Shown here piece by piece: positions 1 to 9,349 of a stretch of DNA of 64,000 nt. How positions within the stretch are numbered: the stretch's first letter is position 1; each line of letters starts with the position of its first letter. The stretch comes from Acinetobacter sp. Ver3 (lineage in GTDB: Bacteria; Pseudomonadota; Gammaproteobacteria; Pseudomonadales; Moraxellaceae), in contig NZ_JFYL01000006.1 in NCBI RefSeq assembly GCF_000632455.1, forward strand, positions 29,750 to 93,749, given 5' to 3'. Made by a program: the position numbers and the translations under genes. The notes under the pieces are model-generated. The model saw only the letters and a program-made list of their open reading frames with translations. It ran no database searches and was not told where the DNA came from.

Positions 1-72
1 TTATAAATTTATAAAAAAGAATAATTTCAAATCATTGTTTCATAAATAAAACACATCTTTCTATAAGCAAAA

Positions 73-101
73 TTAATAAAAATGATCAATAATGCTACAA
101 T
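73..101 (+). promoter_or_regulatory. Possible sigma70 promoter for mla operon
   Basis: A TTAATA hexamer at 73-78 and TACAAT at 96-101 are separated by 17 bases and lie about 95 bases upstream of mlaF. The surroundings are very AT-rich, so chance matches are common. No other strong candidate is nearer, although TATAGT at 155-160 could serve as an alternative -10 without a good -35. Confidence 0.3.
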
Positions 102-195
102 GCCCGCTTAACCTTGTATTTTATAAATAACATTTAAATTCAGTTATTTCAGAGTATAGTATGCAAGCTGAAAAATTGTAGGAACACGCTCAGCT

Positions 196-1014
196 ATGAA
201 TAATCAAATACAAATCGATGAGCAAGCGTTGATCGAAGTAAAAAATCTAAGCTTTAATCGTGGTGATCGTGTTATTTACGACCAAGTCAATTTAAAGATT
301 CGTAAGGGTCAAATTACTGCCATTATGGGGCCTTCAGGGACGGGAAAAACCACGCTTCTTAGACTCATTGGGGGGCAACTTGTACCTGATGCAGGCGAGG
401 TCTTGTTGGATGGCAAAAATATTAGCCAAATGAGTCGTCAGGAATTGTTTAAAGCACGTGCTCGTATGGGGATGCTCTTTCAAAGTGGTGCGCTTTTCAC
501 TGATATGACTGTCTATGAAAATGTAGCTTTCCCTATCCGCGCCCATACTCAATTGCCTGAACATCTGATTGCAGAACTGGTCGCTTTAAAACTCGAATCT
601 GTGGGATTACGTGGCGCTGAGCAAATGATGCCTTCTGAGCTTTCAGGGGGGATGAATCGTCGTGTGGCGTTAGCTCGTGCAATTGCACTAGATCCAGATT
701 TGATTATGTACGATGAACCATTTGCTGGTCAGGATCCAATCGTGATGGGGGTTTTAACCCGATTGATTCGTTCTTTACGAGAAGCGTTAGACCTAACGAC
801 CATTATCGTGTCTCACGATGTTGCTGAAACATTATCTATTGCAGATTACATTTATGTGGTTGCGGAAGGTAAAGTACAAGGCGAGGGCACACCTGATCAG
901 TTAAAGAATCATAGTTCGCCTTTCGTCCGTCAATTCTTAACAGGTTCGGTCGAAGGTCCTGTGGATTATCAATTTAGTCATCAAGCGTATTTAAGTGATG
1001 AGGTGCGTACATGA
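196..1014 (+). CDS. mlaF: MlaF, ATP-binding subunit of Mla phospholipid transporter
   Basis: ABC ATPase of the inner-membrane MlaFEDB complex that drives phospholipid movement between inner and outer membranes. The 272-residue protein has the Walker A motif GPSGTGKTT near residue 45, the signature LSGGMNRR near residue 150, the Walker [14 protein letters not shown], and the H-loop histidine in IIVSHDVAE. It is first in a five-gene operon mlaFEDCB and overlaps mlaE by four bases (ATGA). The length is normal for the family. The gene order makes the assignment secure, although the direction of lipid flow in Acinetobacter has been debated. Confidence 0.96.
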   Translation: MNNQIQIDEQALIEVKNLSFNRGDRVIYDQVNLKIRKGQITAIMGPSGTGKTTLLRLIGGQLVPDAGEVLLDGKNISQMSRQELFKARARMGMLFQSGALFTDMTVYENVAFPIRAHTQLPEHLIAELVALKLESVGLRGAEQMMPSELSGGMNRRVALARAIALDPDLIMYDEPFAGQDPIVMGVLTRLIRSLREALDLTTIIVSHDVAETLSIADYIYVVAEGKVQGEGTPDQLKNHSSPFVRQFLTGSVEGPVDYQFSHQAYLSDEVRT

Positions 1015-1790
1015 ATGCGATAGCCTCACTAGGTAGACGCGTTATAGAGCGTGTTCAAGGTATTGGCGTTGCAGCCATTATGCTAGTTCAAATTTTATTT
1101 TCGATGCCGACTTGGATTGGAGTCAAACTCTTTATCTATCAAATGTACCGTGTTGGCGTATTATCATTGCTTATCATTGTGGTGTCAGGACTGTTTATAG
1201 GTGCAGTCTTGGGTTTGCAGATGTATAGCATTTTGGTCACTTTCGGCAGTGAAGCGATGCTTGGTGCAGCAGTTTCGTTGACCTTGTTGCGTGAACTTGC
1301 GCCAGTGGTTGCTGCACTTCTTTTTGCGGGGCGTGCAGGATCTGCTTTAACCGCCGAAATTGGTTTGATGAAAGCGACTGAGCAATTGTCTAGTATGGAA
1401 ATGATCGGTGTTGATCCACTTAAACGCATTATTTCACCACGTTTATGGGCGGGTATATTTAGTTTGCCTATGCTTGCCGTAATTTTTGCTGCTGTGGGGA
1501 TCATGGGCGGAAAAATGGTCGGTGTGGATTTTTTAGGTGCTGATGAAGGTTCGTATTGGAGTGGTATGGAAAGTGCCGTTCAATTTTATAAAGATGTCTT
1601 TAATGGCACGATCATCAAAAGCTTTGTATTTGCTTTAATCTGTACGTGGATTGCCGTATATCAGGGATATTCATGCGAGCCTACATCAGAAGGCATTGCG
1701 ACAGCAACAACAAGAACGGTAGTGTATTCATCACTATGTGTTTTAGGATTTGATTTTGTTTTGACTGCGGTCATGTTTGGAGGTGTGTAA
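1011..1790 (+). CDS. mlaE: MlaE, permease subunit of Mla phospholipid transporter
   Basis: Integral inner-membrane permease (259 residues) of the MlaE/PF02405 family, which dimerises and carries the MlaD hexamer. Several long hydrophobic segments are visible. The conserved family core [27 protein letters not shown] is spread over roughly residues 88-115, with the coupling segment [14 protein letters not shown] just after. The ATG start overlaps the mlaF stop, and the stop codon overlaps the mlaD start (TAATG), which implies translational coupling and stoichiometric synthesis of the complex. Confidence 0.96.
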   Translation: MNAIASLGRRVIERVQGIGVAAIMLVQILFSMPTWIGVKLFIYQMYRVGVLSLLIIVVSGLFIGAVLGLQMYSILVTFGSEAMLGAAVSLTLLRELAPVVAALLFAGRAGSALTAEIGLMKATEQLSSMEMIGVDPLKRIISPRLWAGIFSLPMLAVIFAAVGIMGGKMVGVDFLGADEGSYWSGMESAVQFYKDVFNGTIIKSFVFALICTWIAVYQGYSCEPTSEGIATATTRTVVYSSLCVLGFDFVLTAVMFGGV

Positions 1791-2470
1791 TGAAATCACG
1801 TACGAGTGAGCTCGCAGTTGGAATATTCGTGATTCTATTTGGTTGTGCATTATTTTTCTTGGCAATGAAAGTAAGTGGCTTAGCTGGGACAAATTTAAAA
1901 GACAGTTATAGTATGACCGCAACTTTTGATAATGTGAATGGTATTAAACCACGTGCTAAAGTTGCACTGAGCGGTGTAAAAGTTGGTGAAGTTGAGTCAA
2001 TCAGATTAGATCCGTTAACACGTCTTGCAACAGTGAAAATTAATTTAGATGGTGAGCTGACATCTTTCAATGATGAACAACTTAAAACTGTGCAAGAAGG
2101 TGCTTTAGAAGAGTTGCGTTATAGCAGTGACTATGAAGCTGCTACGCCATCGCAACAAAAAGAAATGGAAAAGCAACTGATCGCTAACATGAACTCCATC
2201 ACCAATATTGATGAAGATGCTTACATTATGGTAGCGACAAATGGCTTACTGGGCGAGAAGTATCTCAAAATTGTTCCAGGTGGTGGTTTAAATTATTTAA
2301 AACGTGGTGATCAAATTGGCAACACACAAAGCACAATGGAAATTGAAGACTTAGTGTCTAAATTTGTGACAGGTGGTGCTGGTGATTCAGCTGCGAAAAA
2401 AGATTCAAATGGTTCATCAGATGCAGAAACTGTGGAATTCACAGATGAAACTGCTTCTTTTGTTGAATGA
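1790..2470 (+). CDS. mlaD: MlaD, MCE-domain lipid-binding subunit
   Basis: Single-pass inner-membrane protein whose periplasmic MCE domain forms the hexameric lipid channel above MlaE. Residues 8-28 form the transmembrane helix. The MCE domain follows (VNGIKPRAKVALSGVKVGEV, then NGLLGEKYLKIVPGG near 151). Compared with the E. coli protein, which runs directly from the first to the second half of the domain, there is an extra acidic, helix-prone segment of about 45 residues at roughly 92-138. The C-terminal tail after residue 195 is low-complexity and acidic. It lies in the mlaFEDCB operon. Confidence 0.95.
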   Translation: MKSRTSELAVGIFVILFGCALFFLAMKVSGLAGTNLKDSYSMTATFDNVNGIKPRAKVALSGVKVGEVESIRLDPLTRLATVKINLDGELTSFNDEQLKTVQEGALEELRYSSDYEAATPSQQKEMEKQLIANMNSITNIDEDAYIMVATNGLLGEKYLKIVPGGGLNYLKRGDQIGNTQSTMEIEDLVSKFVTGGAGDSAAKKDSNGSSDAETVEFTDETASFVE

Positions 2471-2489
2471 TTAAATAGAGGAAAAATAA

Positions 2490-3122
2490 ATGAATACGTT
2501 CGTAAAGCAAACACTGACTGTTAGCGTTTTATCGACGATGATTGCGAGTACAGCATTTGCTGCACCTACGGAGACTCCTCCTGCATTTATCAAAAAAGTA
2601 GCTGATGGCTTAATTTCACGTTTAAAAGCAGACCAAGCTAAGTTACAAAATAACCCTGCTGCGGTACGCGCAATTGTTCGTCAAAATTTAGATCCATATA
2701 TTGATTCGCAATCATTTACTCGTATCGTGATGGGAACTTATGCGACGAATCAATATAGTAATGCTGCTCAACGCGCACAGTTTGAGAAGAACTTCCGTGA
2801 AACATTGATTGAAAACTATGGCAGTGCTTTCTCTAAGTTTTCTAATCAGACATATACAATTCGTCCGTATAAAGCATCTAACACTAAAAACCCTGTTGTA
2901 ACGATTGATTTTATTAACAAGGGTGAGAAGATCCCTGTATCGTTCCAATTGGCTGATAAAGGTGATCAGTGGAAGATTCGCAATATCAACGTTTCTGGAA
3001 TTGACTTAGGTTTGCAATTCCGTAATCAGTTTGCTGCTACTGTGAAGCGTAATGGTGGCGATATCAATAAAGCAATTGCAAACTTTAAGCCTGATGCTGA
3101 AGCTGCAGTTGAGAAAAAATAA
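2490..3122 (+). CDS. mlaC: MlaC, periplasmic phospholipid chaperone
   Basis: Soluble periplasmic carrier that shuttles phospholipids between MlaFEDB and the outer-membrane MlaA complex. The 210-residue precursor has a signal peptide ending AFA before APTETPP (cleavage near residue 24). The mature part matches the MlaC/Tol-organic-solvent fold (VRQNLDPYIDSQSFTRIVMG, then QWKIRNINVSGIDLGLQFRNQF split over the second half). A good ribosome-binding site (agaggaaa) precedes the ATG, 19 bases after mlaD. No mlaA is seen in the window, as expected because it is usually unlinked. Confidence 0.94.
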   Translation: MNTFVKQTLTVSVLSTMIASTAFAAPTETPPAFIKKVADGLISRLKADQAKLQNNPAAVRAIVRQNLDPYIDSQSFTRIVMGTYATNQYSNAAQRAQFEKNFRETLIENYGSAFSKFSNQTYTIRPYKASNTKNPVVTIDFINKGEKIPVSFQLADKGDQWKIRNINVSGIDLGLQFRNQFAATVKRNGGDINKAIANFKPDAEAAVEKK

Positions 3123-3134
3123 CAGAGAACAATT

Positions 3135-3422
3135 GTGATTTCACTCAAAGATCAAGAAATTATAGTTTCTGGAAAAATTAGTTTCGACAATGCTGAACAG
3201 TATTATCAACAAGGTTTAATGTTGATTCAGCAGGCAAATCAGTTTCCACTTACTGTAAATTTATCAGGTCTTGAACATGGTAGTACTCTGGCGCTAGCTG
3301 TTTTAGTGCGTTTATTGCGTCAAGCACCTGGAACATCGAGTTTACAGTTGAAATCTGTGCCAGAAAAAATGATGAAAATCATTCAATCTTGCCATTTAGA
3401 AAATGATTTAAAATTGATTTGA
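3135..3422 (+). CDS. mlaB: MlaB, STAS-domain accessory subunit
   Basis: Small cytoplasmic STAS-domain protein (95 residues) that binds MlaF and is needed for transporter assembly and activity. It shows the STAS pattern of an N-terminal strand (ISGKISFDNA-like), a central LTVNLSGLEHGSTLALAVLVRLLRQ region in which the usual D-S-x-G/A loop is replaced by LEHGSTLA, and a final helix. The start is GTG, twelve bases after the mlaC stop. It is last in the operon and is followed by a terminator hairpin. Confidence 0.88.
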   Translation: MISLKDQEIIVSGKISFDNAEQYYQQGLMLIQQANQFPLTVNLSGLEHGSTLALAVLVRLLRQAPGTSSLQLKSVPEKMMKIIQSCHLENDLKLI

Positions 3423-3432
3423 TTGAAAAATG

Positions 3433-3457
3433 AAAAAGCACCTTAGGGTGCTTTTTT
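3433..3457 (+). terminator. Rho-independent terminator after mlaB
   Basis: AAGCACC and GGTGCTT arms enclose a TTAG loop and are followed by six T residues, 10 bases downstream of the mlaB stop. The left flank of five A residues would also make it work for transcripts arriving from the other strand. Confidence 0.85.
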
Positions 3458-3532
3458 ATCGCTTTAAAATAGTAATTTACTCAACAGAAGGTACTTCATA
3501 CGTTGTTTAAAAAACACAACATCCAAGCGTGC

Positions 3533-4546
3533 TCAAATCCATTTTTTCCATCTAAAATAAATCAGTGGTCCAAATAAGAATACTAGGATAATCAGACTGA
3601 CAACAACAAAGCTCGTCGTTCCTTGAGCAAAGGGCAGTACATCAGTGTTCATACCATAAATACTGGCCACCAACATCGGGGGAGCAAGCATGCTAGGTAA
3701 AATCGAGAATCGACGAATCGTATCATTCTGTTCAGTATTAATGAAACCCGAAGTGGTATCCAATAGGAATCGAACCTTTTGGAACAAGAATGCATCATGT
3801 TCTACTAATGAGCGAACATCCTCACTGAGTTCTCGAATATCAGCATCATAAATATGACTGCCTAAGGCACGGGGTCTTGCTAAGAAGGTCAGAACGCGGC
3901 GTAAGTCAATTAAACAGAGTTGCGCTTTACCCAACATATCTTCTTTTTGAGCAAGACGGGTAATCATATCATCGAGATCAAGAATTTGCTCACGGTGGCG
4001 AACATTCAATACTTCTGTAGAGTAGAGTTCTAGATCCTTGTGGATATCTTCTAAGATATCCGCAAGCTCATCGAGTTTAGCTTCGAGTAAACCCAAAAGT
4101 ATCCAAGTCGGATCTTTATAGTCAATGTCGTAATCATTACGGCGAGCACGTGCTCGAAAGGCACGGAAAGCAACGAGCTTTTCACCACGTAAAGTAAATA
4201 GTCGATCTTTATGTAAAATAAATGCAACGGTTTGAACCGTTCCTAGCATATTGGATGACTCTTCAGGGTCACCATCGACTTGGTAGTTTTTATTTTTCGT
4301 TAAAAAATACGTACTGATATGTAAAATGCCATCATCATCACGGTAGAATCGTGCAGATGAAGAAATATCTTCTAATGATTTTAGTGTTGGAAGATTTTGT
4401 TTATAGGCATCTAAAACCCATTCTTGCTCATCTTGAGAGGGTGCAATTAAATCGATCCAAACCAATTCAGGGTGTAAATCAAACCCACCATTGATCGTTG
4501 CATCTTCTAGACTACCGCGCTCTGTGGCATAAAAGGCTTCAAGCAT
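3533..4546 (-). CDS. CorA-family divalent cation transporter
   Basis: Magnesium/cobalt (possibly zinc) channel of the CorA/2-TM-GxN family. The 337-residue protein has a large cytoplasmic N-terminal domain with long charged helices. Two C-terminal transmembrane segments follow, with the selectivity motif GMN in PPMLVASIYGMNTD at the end of the first (near residue 300). The final FRWKKW gives the expected basic cytoplasmic tail. A GGGAGA ribosome-binding site precedes the ATG. It is transcribed away from the next gene. Whether the true substrate is Mg2+ or Zn2+ cannot be told from sequence. Confidence 0.88.
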   Translation of the reverse strand: MLEAFYATERGSLEDATINGGFDLHPELVWIDLIAPSQDEQEWVLDAYKQNLPTLKSLEDISSSARFYRDDDGILHISTYFLTKNKNYQVDGDPEESSNMLGTVQTVAFILHKDRLFTLRGEKLVAFRAFRARARRNDYDIDYKDPTWILLGLLEAKLDELADILEDIHKDLELYSTEVLNVRHREQILDLDDMITRLAQKEDMLGKAQLCLIDLRRVLTFLARPRALGSHIYDADIRELSEDVRSLVEHDAFLFQKVRFLLDTTSGFINTEQNDTIRRFSILPSMLAPPMLVASIYGMNTDVLPFAQGTTSFVVVSLIILVFLFGPLIYFRWKKWI

Positions 4547-4701
4547 TTTATCTTTTCTCCCTTGCGCAGTTTGTGTGTGAACGATGGGTGTATTTTAGAC
4601 AAGGATGCCATGAAAAAAAACTGATTCCATCATTAATTAGGTTAAAAAACACAGAACATATCATTTTAATTGTTGTTATAAAAACTTAAGGCTAATTTTA
4701 A

Positions 4702-5301
4702 ATGAATTCTATTGCAATATTTTGTGGTTCAACATTAGGTTCCGATCCTGTTTATGCTGATGCAGCAAAGAAAACAGGGAAATATTTAGCGCAACAAGGC
4801 AAGACCTTGGTGTATGGTGGCGGTCGTTCAGGATTAATGGGGATTGTTGCGGATAGTGCATTAGAGGCTGGTGGAAAGGTCATTGGCGTGATTCCACAAG
4901 GATTGGTGGATCGTGAATTAGCACATCTAAATTTGACTGAACTTCACGTTGTTACCAGTATGCATGAGCGTAAAACGCTGATGGCAGATTTGTCGGATGG
5001 TTTTATTGCCTTACCGGGTGGTGCAGGAACAATCGAAGAAATTTTTGAACAATGGACATGGGCGCAACTCGGTATTCATCTTAAACCCTGCGCATTTTTA
5101 AACATCAACGGGTTTTATGATGGTCTATTACAATTCATTCAACATACGACAGATCAAGAGTTTACTCGAGCTCGCTTTACCAATGCATTAATCAATTCAA
5201 CTTCAATCGAGGATATTGTGTCAAAATTCGAGTCTTATCAGGCACCACAACCGAAATGGGGTGTCCAAGATCGAGAAGATTTGGTGAAACTAGATACATG
5301 A
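4702..5301 (+). CDS. LOG-family protein (nucleoside 5'-monophosphate phosphoribohydrolase)
   Basis: Member of the LOG/TIGR00730 Rossmann family, homologous to plant cytokinin-activating LOG. These enzymes cleave the base from a nucleoside monophosphate. The N-terminal IAIFCGSTLGSDP, the HERKTLM segment and the signature LPGGAGTIEE are all present, so the catalytic set is intact. The length (199 residues) is typical. Its stop overlaps the start of the NUDIX gene (ATGA), which suggests joint expression and perhaps a shared role in nucleotide clean-up. The physiological substrate is unknown. Confidence 0.9.
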   Translation: MNSIAIFCGSTLGSDPVYADAAKKTGKYLAQQGKTLVYGGGRSGLMGIVADSALEAGGKVIGVIPQGLVDRELAHLNLTELHVVTSMHERKTLMADLSDGFIALPGGAGTIEEIFEQWTWAQLGIHLKPCAFLNINGFYDGLLQFIQHTTDQEFTRARFTNALINSTSIEDIVSKFESYQAPQPKWGVQDREDLVKLDT

Positions 5302-5699
5302 GCAAAATCATTACTGTCGCAGCAGCGATTATTTCCAATGAGGATCAGCAGCTGTTGTTGGTTCGAAAAAAGAATACCCAGTTTTTCATGCAAGTTGGTG
5401 GGAAGTTAGAGCCAAATGAGCCTTCGGAAGACACGATTCTGCGAGAAATTAAAGAAGAAATTGGCGCTGAGGCAGTAATAGATCAATATATAGGTCGTTT
5501 TGAAACCAAAGCTGCAAATGAAGCGGATCATCAGTTGATTAGTTATCTATATCGAGTTCAGCTTAAACAAGAGCCTCACATTCATGCAGAAATTGCTGAA
5601 ATGAAATGGATCGATTTAGATGATGATGCTACGCCTTTAGCACCGTTAACTCGAGAAATCGTGATTCCTTGGTGTAGGCAGCATTTTAATGCCGATTAA
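5298..5699 (+). CDS. NUDIX hydrolase
   Basis: Small hydrolase (133 residues from this ATG) acting on nucleoside diphosphates linked to another group. The NUDIX box is perfect: G, five residues, E, seven residues, REIKEEIGA, covering roughly residues 39-62. The start at 5298 is chosen because it overlaps the upstream stop (ATGA) and removes a non-conserved extension read out of the LOG gene. Substrate cannot be deduced; MutT-like sanitising activity is one possibility. Confidence 0.87.
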   Translation: MSKIITVAAAIISNEDQQLLLVRKKNTQFFMQVGGKLEPNEPSEDTILREIKEEIGAEAVIDQYIGRFETKAANEADHQLISYLYRVQLKQEPHIHAEIAEMKWIDLDDDATPLAPLTREIVIPWCRQHFNAD

Positions 5700-5716
5700 A
5701 ACTTAAAGTGACTGTG

Positions 5717-6352
5717 TCAATATTCTGCGGCTGCAATGCATGCGATCTGAATGTTCTGACAGCCGAGCTTTTCTAGTGCATTGGCCAACGCATTGACTGA
5801 ACTCCCTGTGGTCACGACATCGTCAATAATCAGGATATTTCTAAACTTTCCTTTTTCTGAACGTATAGGTTTGAATTGAGATTGAATATCCTCGATTCTT
5901 TCTACACGTGTTAAGCCTTTCTGTGAGTGTTGTGCTGAACGTTCAATTGGCTGCCAAATGGGTACTTGCAGTTTTTTGGAAAGAATTTTTCCGATGACCA
6001 TCATTTGATTATAACCACGCTCCTTCAAGCGCTCGTTTGAAATAGGCATAGGTACAATCGCTTGAAAACGTTTCAGTTTAAGTTCTAGCAATGTGTGTGC
6101 TAGAAAAGTTTGATAATGAAGTTGTTGTTCATATTTGAATAAGTGAATAATGCGATCTATAGGAAAGTTATAGTCGAAACAAGCATAAATATTTCTTTCA
6201 TGTCGATGAATGAGTGAAGGGCTTTTCCATGGGAGCATTGTCCAACAGTCATCACATAGTCTGTGGGTTTGAGTTGGAGAGAATCCGCATAATTGGCAAG
6301 CGCGTCGAGATAATAATGTGTGATAGAGGTTATGAATAGGGCTCAGTATCAT
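5717..6352 (-). CDS. comF: ComF-family phosphoribosyltransferase-like protein
   Basis: ComF/GntX family protein (211 residues) associated with uptake of single-stranded DNA in natural transformation. It has an N-terminal zinc ribbon (CQLCGF then CDDCW, residues 19-37) and a C-terminal PRTase domain with the PRPP loop ILIIDDVVTTGSS near residue 175. In naturally competent relatives ComF is needed for transformation. It lies just downstream of recG on the same strand with a 64-base gap, so joint transcription of recombination and competence functions is plausible. Confidence 0.9.
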   Translation of the reverse strand: MILSPIHNLYHTLLSRRACQLCGFSPTQTHRLCDDCWTMLPWKSPSLIHRHERNIYACFDYNFPIDRIIHLFKYEQQLHYQTFLAHTLLELKLKRFQAIVPMPISNERLKERGYNQMMVIGKILSKKLQVPIWQPIERSAQHSQKGLTRVERIEDIQSQFKPIRSEKGKFRNILIIDDVVTTGSSVNALANALEKLGCQNIQIACIAAAEY

Positions 6353-6416
6353 GGCTCAAGTTATTTTTATTGTGAGTACCTATGATTATAACTGAGCTCG
6401 TTGATTAAGGAACATA

Positions 6417-8462
6417 TTAAACATACGCATATCTAGGTGCTTCTGGTAACCATCGTTTAAGAAGAGCATCCGCTTGATGTGGGTAATCTTTTAAAATTTG
6501 AGTCGCGACATAGTGCGCTTGAGTTAACAGATGGTCATCACGTTCCAATTTAGCCACGCGAAAGCCCATGTCTCCAGTTTGTTTCGTTCCTAACAGTTCG
6601 CCTGGGCCACGGATTTCCAAATCTTTTTCTGCTATTAAAAAGCCATCATTGGTTTCACGCATAATGCGTAAACGCTCTTGTCCATTCTGCGATAAAGGAC
6701 TTTTATACAATAATGCGCAAAAACTTGCTTTAGCACCTCGACCCACACGCCCCCTTAATTGATGTAGTTGAGATAGACCCAGTCGCTCCGCATTTTCAAT
6801 GACCATGATGGATGCATTTGGTACATCCACTCCAACTTCGATCACGGTTGTTGCGATCAGTAGTTGTAATTGATTGTCTTTGAACTGTTGCATGACAGCT
6901 TGTTTTTCATCAGCTTTCATTTTGCCATGAACCAAACCAATATTGAGGTGCGGAAAGCGTTCTTTAATCTCCTGATAAGTCGCTTCAGCAGCTTGGGCAT
7001 CTAACGTCTCTGATTGTTCCACTAATGTACAGACCCAATAAGCCTGCTTACCTTCAGCGCAGTTTGTCGCAATACGCTGCAGGACCTCTTCACGACGATC
7101 GAGTGGAATAGTGACTGTTTGGATTGGAGTACGCCCTGGGGGTAACTCATCAATCACAGAAGTATCTAAATCGCCGTACGCTGACATTGCTAACGTACGT
7201 GGGATAGGCGTGGCGGTCATTACTAACTGATGTGGTGTCGTATCCTGTACCCCTTTATTTCGTAATGCTAGACGCTGGTCAACTCCAAACCGATGCTGTT
7301 CATCAATGATGACAAGACCCAATTTATGAAACTGGACGTTATCCTGAAATAGTGCATGAGTGCCGACGACCAATTGGGCAGAGCCTTCTCTAATCTGCTG
7401 TTCTGCAGCAGCGCGTGCTTTCCCTTTTTGTTTGCCTGATAACCAAGAAACTTGGATGCCGAGTGGTTCGAACCATTTTTTAAAATTTAAATAATGTTGT
7501 TCTGCGAGGATTTCAGTCGGTGCCATAAGAGCAACTTGCCATCCCTCTTCGAGTGGATGACATGCCGCAATGCCTGCTACTAAGGTTTTGCCTGCACCTA
7601 CATCACCTTGCACTAGTCTGAGCATCGGTTTGTTTTGTTTAAGATCTTTCACAATTTCATTTGAAACACGTTTTTGAGCATTCGTCATTTCAAAGGGAAG
7701 TATGGAGAGAAGTTGTTTGGCAAATGTTCGACTGGCTGAAAATGCAGGTGCGGAGATCTGCTGAATGTATGCACGACGAGTCAATAAACTAATTTGATGA
7801 CTGACTAATTCTTCAAAGATGAGACGTTGCTGCGCAGGATGCTGTCCTTCAGCCAGTTGCAACATATTGGCATCGGTGGGAGGGTGATGAATATATTCTA
7901 GTGCTTCTTTTAAAGCATACCCATTGGTAAATTTTGCAGGAATCAGTTCTGGTAAATCATGGGCATGTTGTGCTAAAGCTTGTTTAATATATTCGCGCAG
8001 TTTAGGTTGAGTGAGTCCTTCCGTTGATGGGTAAATTGCGGTTAGCTGCGTTTTTGGAAGTGGTGTATGCTCCGTAATCAATTGAATTTCTGGGTGATAC
8101 ATTTCTAGGCCACGAGCACCTACTCGGACTTCACCAAACACTCTTAAACGATTTCCAGGTTTTGCGCGATCCATCAATGCTTTATAAATATGATAAAAAC
8201 GTAAGGTGACTTTTCCAAAATCATCTTGTAATAATATTGCCATGGATTTGCGTTTACCGGGCGGCATATCCATTGATGCGACAGTGCCTTCAAGTAAATA
8301 GCTTCGACCTACTTGAAGGTGATTCATGTGCACAATAGTACTGCGATCTTCATAATCTCGAGGCAGATGAAACAAAAGATCATCCGTATTCCAGATATTT
8401 AATTTTTCGAGTAAAGCGGCAGCGGCGTTTCCTACACCTTGCAACTGATGGACTGCAGTCAT
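6417..8462 (-). CDS. recG: RecG ATP-dependent DNA helicase
   Basis: Branch-migration helicase that rescues stalled replication forks and processes Holliday junctions, D-loops and R-loops. The 681-residue protein has the N-terminal wedge/OB domain (about residues 1-180), Walker A GDVGAGKTLVA near residue 285, the DEQH box in VIIDEQHRFGVDQR, helicase motif III MTATPIPRTLA, and motif VI in LHQLRGRVGRG. The TRG-type C-terminal region is complete. Full length, no anomalies. Upstream of comF on the same strand. Confidence 0.96.
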   Translation of the reverse strand: MTAVHQLQGVGNAAAALLEKLNIWNTDDLLFHLPRDYEDRSTIVHMNHLQVGRSYLLEGTVASMDMPPGKRKSMAILLQDDFGKVTLRFYHIYKALMDRAKPGNRLRVFGEVRVGARGLEMYHPEIQLITEHTPLPKTQLTAIYPSTEGLTQPKLREYIKQALAQHAHDLPELIPAKFTNGYALKEALEYIHHPPTDANMLQLAEGQHPAQQRLIFEELVSHQISLLTRRAYIQQISAPAFSASRTFAKQLLSILPFEMTNAQKRVSNEIVKDLKQNKPMLRLVQGDVGAGKTLVAGIAACHPLEEGWQVALMAPTEILAEQHYLNFKKWFEPLGIQVSWLSGKQKGKARAAAEQQIREGSAQLVVGTHALFQDNVQFHKLGLVIIDEQHRFGVDQRLALRNKGVQDTTPHQLVMTATPIPRTLAMSAYGDLDTSVIDELPPGRTPIQTVTIPLDRREEVLQRIATNCAEGKQAYWVCTLVEQSETLDAQAAEATYQEIKERFPHLNIGLVHGKMKADEKQAVMQQFKDNQLQLLIATTVIEVGVDVPNASIMVIENAERLGLSQLHQLRGRVGRGAKASFCALLYKSPLSQNGQERLRIMRETNDGFLIAEKDLEIRGPGELLGTKQTGDMGFRVAKLERDDHLLTQAHYVATQILKDYPHQADALLKRWLPEAPRYAYV

Positions 8463-8515
8463 GTCCCCTCAACTTTGCTTAAATTGAATTTATAACACTA
8501 GAGAATAGGTCTTAC

Positions 8516-9313
8516 ATGCATATTCTATTTATCGGTTATGGTAAAACATCGCAACATGTTGCTAAACAATTATTTCAACAAGGACATCAAATTACCACAG
8601 TCAGTTTAAGCAGGAAAGATCAAGCAGGTGCTATGCATCTTCAACAAGATATACACCAACTTGATTTATCGAAATTGTCGCCTATTGATGCAGTATACGT
8701 GTTGATTGCACCCAAAGACCCATCACTAAACGGGTATAAAGCAGCTTTCATAGATGCGATTCCACATATGAGAAATCAGCTGGCACTGCATCCTATCCAA
8801 AAGATTATTGTTGTCTCATCGACACGCGTTTACGGACAAGATCAAGGGGAGGAGATTGATGACCAAACAGAGATCAATCCGCAAGATGAGAAAGCATTAG
8901 TGTTAGCCACAATGGAGAAGCTTTGGCAAGAAGCCTTTCCACAGCAATGTATCATTGTGAGACCCACTGGTATTTATGGCGTATCCGTGAAGAGAATGAT
9001 GCAGCTTGCTCAAAATACAATGGACTATCCCAATGTGCATTGGTCGAATCGAATTCATATCGAAGATTTAGCGGGTTTTCTTGTCCATTTACTTCACGTG
9101 GAACATCCAGAAAAAACTTATATTTGTAGTAATAATCAACCCATTCCATTACATGAAATTATTCTGTGGTTCCAAAAGCAGTTAAACATCCCTTCATTAA
9201 AATTATTGAGTGAGGCACAGCGTGGAAAGAAAATTTATGCCTCTCGAATGTTAAGCACTGGTTTTAAATTGAAACATGCTCAATTTTTTAAGGATTATCG
9301 AGAACTCATTTAG
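8516..9313 (+). CDS. SDR-type NAD-dependent epimerase/reductase-like protein
   Basis: Rossmann-fold protein of 265 residues resembling short extended-SDR proteins (YeeZ-like). The N terminus has a nucleotide-binding turn with an altered glycine pattern (IGYGKTSQHVA). A VSSTRVYGQ segment follows near residue 103, in the position of the catalytic Ser/Tyr strand, then VRPTGIYG and an IEDLAGFLVHLL segment. The usual YxxxK pair is not evident, so catalysis is uncertain. Divergent from recG with 53 bases between start codons; a terminator follows. Confidence 0.75.
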   Translation: MHILFIGYGKTSQHVAKQLFQQGHQITTVSLSRKDQAGAMHLQQDIHQLDLSKLSPIDAVYVLIAPKDPSLNGYKAAFIDAIPHMRNQLALHPIQKIIVVSSTRVYGQDQGEEIDDQTEINPQDEKALVLATMEKLWQEAFPQQCIIVRPTGIYGVSVKRMMQLAQNTMDYPNVHWSNRIHIEDLAGFLVHLLHVEHPEKTYICSNNQPIPLHEIILWFQKQLNIPSLKLLSEAQRGKKIYASRMLSTGFKLKHAQFFKDYRELI

Positions 9314-9320
9314 GCATAAA

Positions 9321-9344
9321 AAAACCCTCACTGGGGAGGGTTTT
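9321..9344. terminator. Bidirectional terminator between SDR gene and plsB
   Basis: AAAACCCTC and GAGGGTTTT arms enclose a six-base loop in the 36-base gap between two convergent genes. A and T runs on either side allow it to stop transcription from both directions. Confidence 0.85.
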
Positions 9345-9349
9345 AGATA

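Noticed and set aside
1..195. Gene end or small RNA at the left edge
   Set aside because: The region is AT-rich with stops in all frames and no clear hairpin with a T tract; only a tentative mla promoter is supported.
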